Shown here: positions 13,494 to 16,138 of the stretch, piece after piece
Numbering within the stretch: the stretch's first letter is position 1
Layout of the letters: each line of letters opens with the position of its first letter
Source: an uncultured Prevotellaceae bacterium
Lineage (GTDB): Bacteria; Bacteroidota; Bacteroidia; Bacteroidales; Bacteroidaceae
Assembly: GCA_945827465.1 (NCBI GenBank)
Contig: CALZOH010000047.1
Span: forward strand, 1 to 16,138
Direction of reading: 5' to 3'
DNA: 16,138 bases
The notes under the pieces: model-generated
Told to the model about the DNA's origin: nothing
Seen by the model: the letters and a program-made list of their open reading frames with translations, nothing else
Databases searched by the model: none
Made by a program: the position numbers and the translations under genes

Positions 13494-15269
13494 ATGCGCT
13501 CCATCCTTCAAAAAACATCCCAACATCTTCAGACAACCATCACGTGGCTGCTGCGACCGATACAGGAGGAACCCCTCACCGGGCTCTTCGTATGGCTGAC
13601 AGGCGTGGTATGTATTGTATGTGAGCCTTGGAACAGCCTGCGCAGCCTTTCCCTCTTAGAATGGATCGGGGATGTGTACCTGCTTCTATGCGTGATACGA
13701 CTCACACCACGGCCCTTTCGGAAAGCAGTGAAAGGAATACTGGTAGGAGGTTTCTTCTTAGTGGCGCTGGTCGACAACCTTTTGTATGCCGCTACCGGCA
13801 TGCCCCTCTCGGCTTCAACCTTTCGCGCCTTGATGGCCACCCATGTTCGGGAGGCAGCGGAGGCTTTGCATGCCTATGCCCGACTTGATTTGCTTTGGTC
13901 GCAAGCAGGACTCCTCGTATTATTGGGTGGACTATACCTCTTCGCAGCTCGGCATAAAAGCAAAAATGTCCGACTCCATGTAGCAAGAAGGACTGTTGTT
14001 CAGGTAGTAGGGGTTGCAGCCATCGCTATCAGCCTGATGAGCGGATGGAACAACAAACGCTGGCTCTATCACAGACTGATATTGGCACAAAGCGACACCC
14101 AACTGCCGCAGTCCATGATGGACTACACGGTGACAACCGGCTACTACCTGCCCCACCTGCGCTGGTGGCAGGCCGCTTTGGAATGGAACCGGCACCAAAA
14201 GGCCATTCGTCAATTGCCCATTGCCCAAGAAAACATTCAAATTGACTCGTGTTCCTACCTATCGCCACGCATCTTGCTCATTATCGGAGAGAGTCTCAAC
14301 CGACACCACTGCCAGAGCTATGGTTATTCGAGACCCACTACACCCCGACTACAAGGCCGCGTGGAAAGAGGCGAGACCGCTGTGTTCACCGACATGGTGA
14401 CGCCATGGAATTTTACATCGGAAGCCCTGGAAAATCTGCTGTCGCTACACGCCTGTGGAGACGGAAACGCTTGGTATGAACAGCCGCTTATCACCACCGT
14501 ATTCCGACAGGCCGGCTATACGGTGTCGCTACTGTCGAATCAGTATGTGATGAAGCCCAACAAAGTGGAGAGCCTGATTGATACGCAACTCTTGAACGAC
14601 CCTGATTTGAGTCGACAACAGTTTGACCACCGTAATCAGGAAACACATCGCTACGATGAAGAACTGCTGAGAGACTATGACTCCTTGCAATCCAGGTTAA
14701 ACGGACCCTGTCTGACTTTGATTCATTTGATGGGACAGCACATTGAGTTTGCCGACAGACTGCCCGCCGGTCACATTCGCACCCTACCACCGACGACGAG
14801 GCCTGACCTGAACGCCAAACAGCGCCAAATACTGGACGATTACGATGAAGCCGTAGTGTATGGAGACTCCGTGGTGGACGAATTACTCCAACGTGAAGAA
14901 GACCAGGAAACCGTCGTCCTCTTTTTACCCGACCATGGAGAACGGATCTTCGACCAACACAGCCAAGGCTACGGAAGAAGCAACAGCATGGAACCCTCCG
15001 ACATCGCACAACAATACGAAATACCCTTTTGGATTTGGTCGTCGGCCATCTATCGGGAACGTCACCCTCAGGTATGGAAGCTCATCAGCGAGAAACGAAC
15101 CTTGCCATACAGCAGTGACCGGCTGAGCCACCTGCTTCTCTACTTAGGCGGCATCAGCACTCCTCTTTACCAGAGGCGTTACAACCCTCTCGACAGCCTG
15201 TATGACGCCTCGGCCGAACGCCGTCTGAGAGATGAATATCCCTACCCCACCCCCAAACAGGGCCACTGA
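13494..15269 (+). CDS. Phosphoethanolamine transferase-like membrane enzyme (EptA/sulfatase fold)
   Basis: The protein has 591 residues. The first about 185 contain five hydrophobic segments (near 31-45, 55-70, 80-101, 133-152 and 168-184), so it sits in the inner membrane. The rest is a periplasmic alkaline-phosphatase-like domain: IIGESLNRHH with metal ligand Glu266, TPWNFTSEAL with the probable Thr308 nucleophile, MGQHIEF with His416, and LPDHGERIFD with Asp480 and His481. Order and spacing match EptA/MCR-type enzymes, which move phosphoethanolamine from phosphatidylethanolamine onto lipid A or other surface glycans and can lower sensitivity to cationic peptides. The acceptor here is not known. 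In-frame GTG at 13485 is an alternative start. The gene is followed by 159 bases and the dnaN promoter, with no clear terminator. Confidence 0.85.
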   Translation: MRSILQKTSQHLQTTITWLLRPIQEEPLTGLFVWLTGVVCIVCEPWNSLRSLSLLEWIGDVYLLLCVIRLTPRPFRKAVKGILVGGFFLVALVDNLLYAATGMPLSASTFRALMATHVREAAEALHAYARLDLLWSQAGLLVLLGGLYLFAARHKSKNVRLHVARRTVVQVVGVAAIAISLMSGWNNKRWLYHRLILAQSDTQLPQSMMDYTVTTGYYLPHLRWWQAALEWNRHQKAIRQLPIAQENIQIDSCSYLSPRILLIIGESLNRHHCQSYGYSRPTTPRLQGRVERGETAVFTDMVTPWNFTSEALENLLSLHACGDGNAWYEQPLITTVFRQAGYTVSLLSNQYVMKPNKVESLIDTQLLNDPDLSRQQFDHRNQETHRYDEELLRDYDSLQSRLNGPCLTLIHLMGQHIEFADRLPAGHIRTLPPTTRPDLNAKQRQILDDYDEAVVYGDSVVDELLQREEDQETVVLFLPDHGERIFDQHSQGYGRSNSMEPSDIAQQYEIPFWIWSSAIYRERHPQVWKLISEKRTLPYSSDRLSHLLLYLGGISTPLYQRRYNPLDSLYDASAERRLRDEYPYPTPKQGH

Positions 15270-15370
15270 GCACATTCCCCGACGGCGAGGGAGGCTGCAC
15301 CGACTCGAAACGACAAACGCCAACCATGGAAAAAGCCCTGAAAGCAGGTAGAAAAATGTTGGCAATAGGC

Positions 15371-15401
15371 TTTGTCCTTCCTGCAAATTCCATTATCTTT
15401 G
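15371..15401 (+). promoter_or_regulatory. Promoter of dnaN
   Basis: TTTG (15371-15374) is separated by 19 bases from TATCTTTG (15394-15401), a full match to the Bacteroidota consensus. Initiation near 15406 would leave a leader of about 23 bases before the ATG at 15429. Confidence 0.8.
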
Positions 15402-15428
15402 CTCGTCAATAAAAACAAATCACACCAT

Positions 15429-16093
15429 ATGAGATACGTTGTAACAAGTACACTGCTCTACAGCCGTTTACAAAGCATCGAGAAGGTTATCCTTCCCAAA
15501 AACGCCATTGCCATTCTGTCGTGCTTCCTTTTTGACATTAAAGGGAACACCATGACCATCACTGCAACAGACAAGGACACTACGCTAAAGACCTCCCTTG
15601 AATTGCAGGAGTCGAATGGTGACTGCCGATTCGCCATCGAATCAAAACAAATCATGAATATCCTCAAGGAGTTGCCCGAGCAACCATTGACATTAGATAT
15701 TAACTCCAGTTCATTACAGATTGACTTAACTTACCAGAACGGTCACTTCACCTTCCAAGGACAACCGGGTGAAGACTACCCGGAGCCGGTACCCTTTGAA
15801 GGCGAGGCCGCAACGATCTGTTTGGACACGGCTCTGTTGGTAAGAGGCATCAGTACAGCCATTGTTGCTGCAGCTACAGAAGAAGCACGCCGCATTATGA
15901 CAGGACTCTACTTTGACATCACTCCCGAGGACCTCTCAATTGTAGCCAGTGACGGTCATAAACTGATACGATACCGCATCTACTGCGACACCAACAACAT
16001 GACGGCCAGCTTCACCCTGCCTCCTAAACCGGCCAACATCATGAAGAACATTCTGGAGAAAGCCGGAAGCACCGTCACGATCAACATCTATGA
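15429..16093 (+). CDS. dnaN: DNA polymerase III beta sliding clamp, 3' end missing
   Basis: About 221 genuine residues remain of a protein that is usually near 370. Domain 1 (about 1-120) begins MRYVVTSTLLYSRLQSIEKV and has TITATDKDTTL. Domain 2 has ARRIMTGLYFDI and the clamp signature VASDGHKLIRYR. Domain 3, with most of the partner-binding pocket, is lost because the contig ends. The clamp forms a ring on DNA that tethers the replicative polymerase. The frame stays open to the window edge only because adapter sequence continues it; the last genuine residues are INIY, and the codon at 16092-16094 already shares a base with the adapter. Confidence 0.93.
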
Positions 16094-16138
16094 CTGTCTC
16101 TTATACACATCTCCGAGCCCACGAGACGTAGAGGAATC
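16094..16138. other. Illumina Nextera adapter and i7 index, not biological
   Basis: The sequence starts CTGTCTCTTATACACATCT, the Tn5 mosaic-end/Nextera read-through adapter, and continues CCGAGCCCACGAGAC, the rest of the read 2 adapter. Bases 16128-16135 (GTAGAGGA) correspond to index N712, and ATC begins the P7 part. Translated in the dnaN frame it gives CLLYTSPSPRD, a known contamination signature. Confidence 0.98.

Noticed and set aside
15429..16138. Natural truncation or alternative C-terminus of the sliding clamp
   Set aside because: The divergence begins exactly at the Nextera mosaic end, so it is a sequencing artefact.

Overview
The window reads as a chromosomal piece of a Bacteroidota bacterium, most likely order Bacteroidales and plausibly a Prevotellaceae member with mid-range GC. 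Three things point there: a TAnnTTTG -7 promoter box, or a near match, stands just upstream of nine of the ten coding regions; Rho carries a long disordered insertion; and the protein set fits (a DUF3127 SSB-like protein, GH110 and GH125 exo-glycosidases, lipoproteins with acidic residues after the lipid-bearing Cys). The genus is inferred.

Layout. Positions 1-260 are a non-coding repeat cluster with 13-bp terminal inverted repeats and a 33-bp inverted repeat; the contig begins inside it. Next come a lipoprotein gene (355-1338) with its own promoter and terminator, and a large secreted clan GH-A glycosidase (1520-4168) made of three tandem barrel-like modules, of which only the first keeps catalytic residues. 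A strong terminator separates it from a convergent HAD phosphatase (gph-like, 4264-4926, minus). That gene is divergent from a secreted GH125 alpha-mannosidase (5059-6531, plus). A second minus-strand unit holds an ABC-F ATPase (7013-8914) followed by an MmcQ/YjbR-family gene (6633-6980). Divergent from it is rho (9123-11129), which meets the minus-strand DUF3127 gene (11207-11644) at a symmetrical bidirectional terminator. Then follow a GH110 alpha-galactosidase (11773-13401), a membrane phosphoethanolamine-transferase-like enzyme (13494-15269), and the 5' part of dnaN (from 15429).

The last 45 bases (16094-16138) are not biological. They are Illumina Nextera transposase adapter plus an i7 index, fused in frame to dnaN.

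How the genes work together. The accessory theme is glycan processing outside the cytoplasm: three secreted glycosidases whose families act on mannosides, alpha-1,3-galactosides and an unknown substrate, plus a lipid A modifier. They sit between housekeeping genes (rho, dnaN, ABC-F, SSB-like). No SusC/SusD pair or regulator is present, so this is not a classical polysaccharide utilisation locus. I see no tRNA, rRNA, CRISPR array, integrase or transposase. The most novel-looking items are the triple-barrel glycosidase with decayed modules, the SSB-like tip on the DUF3127 protein, the predicted leaderless ABC-F transcript and the terminal repeat element.
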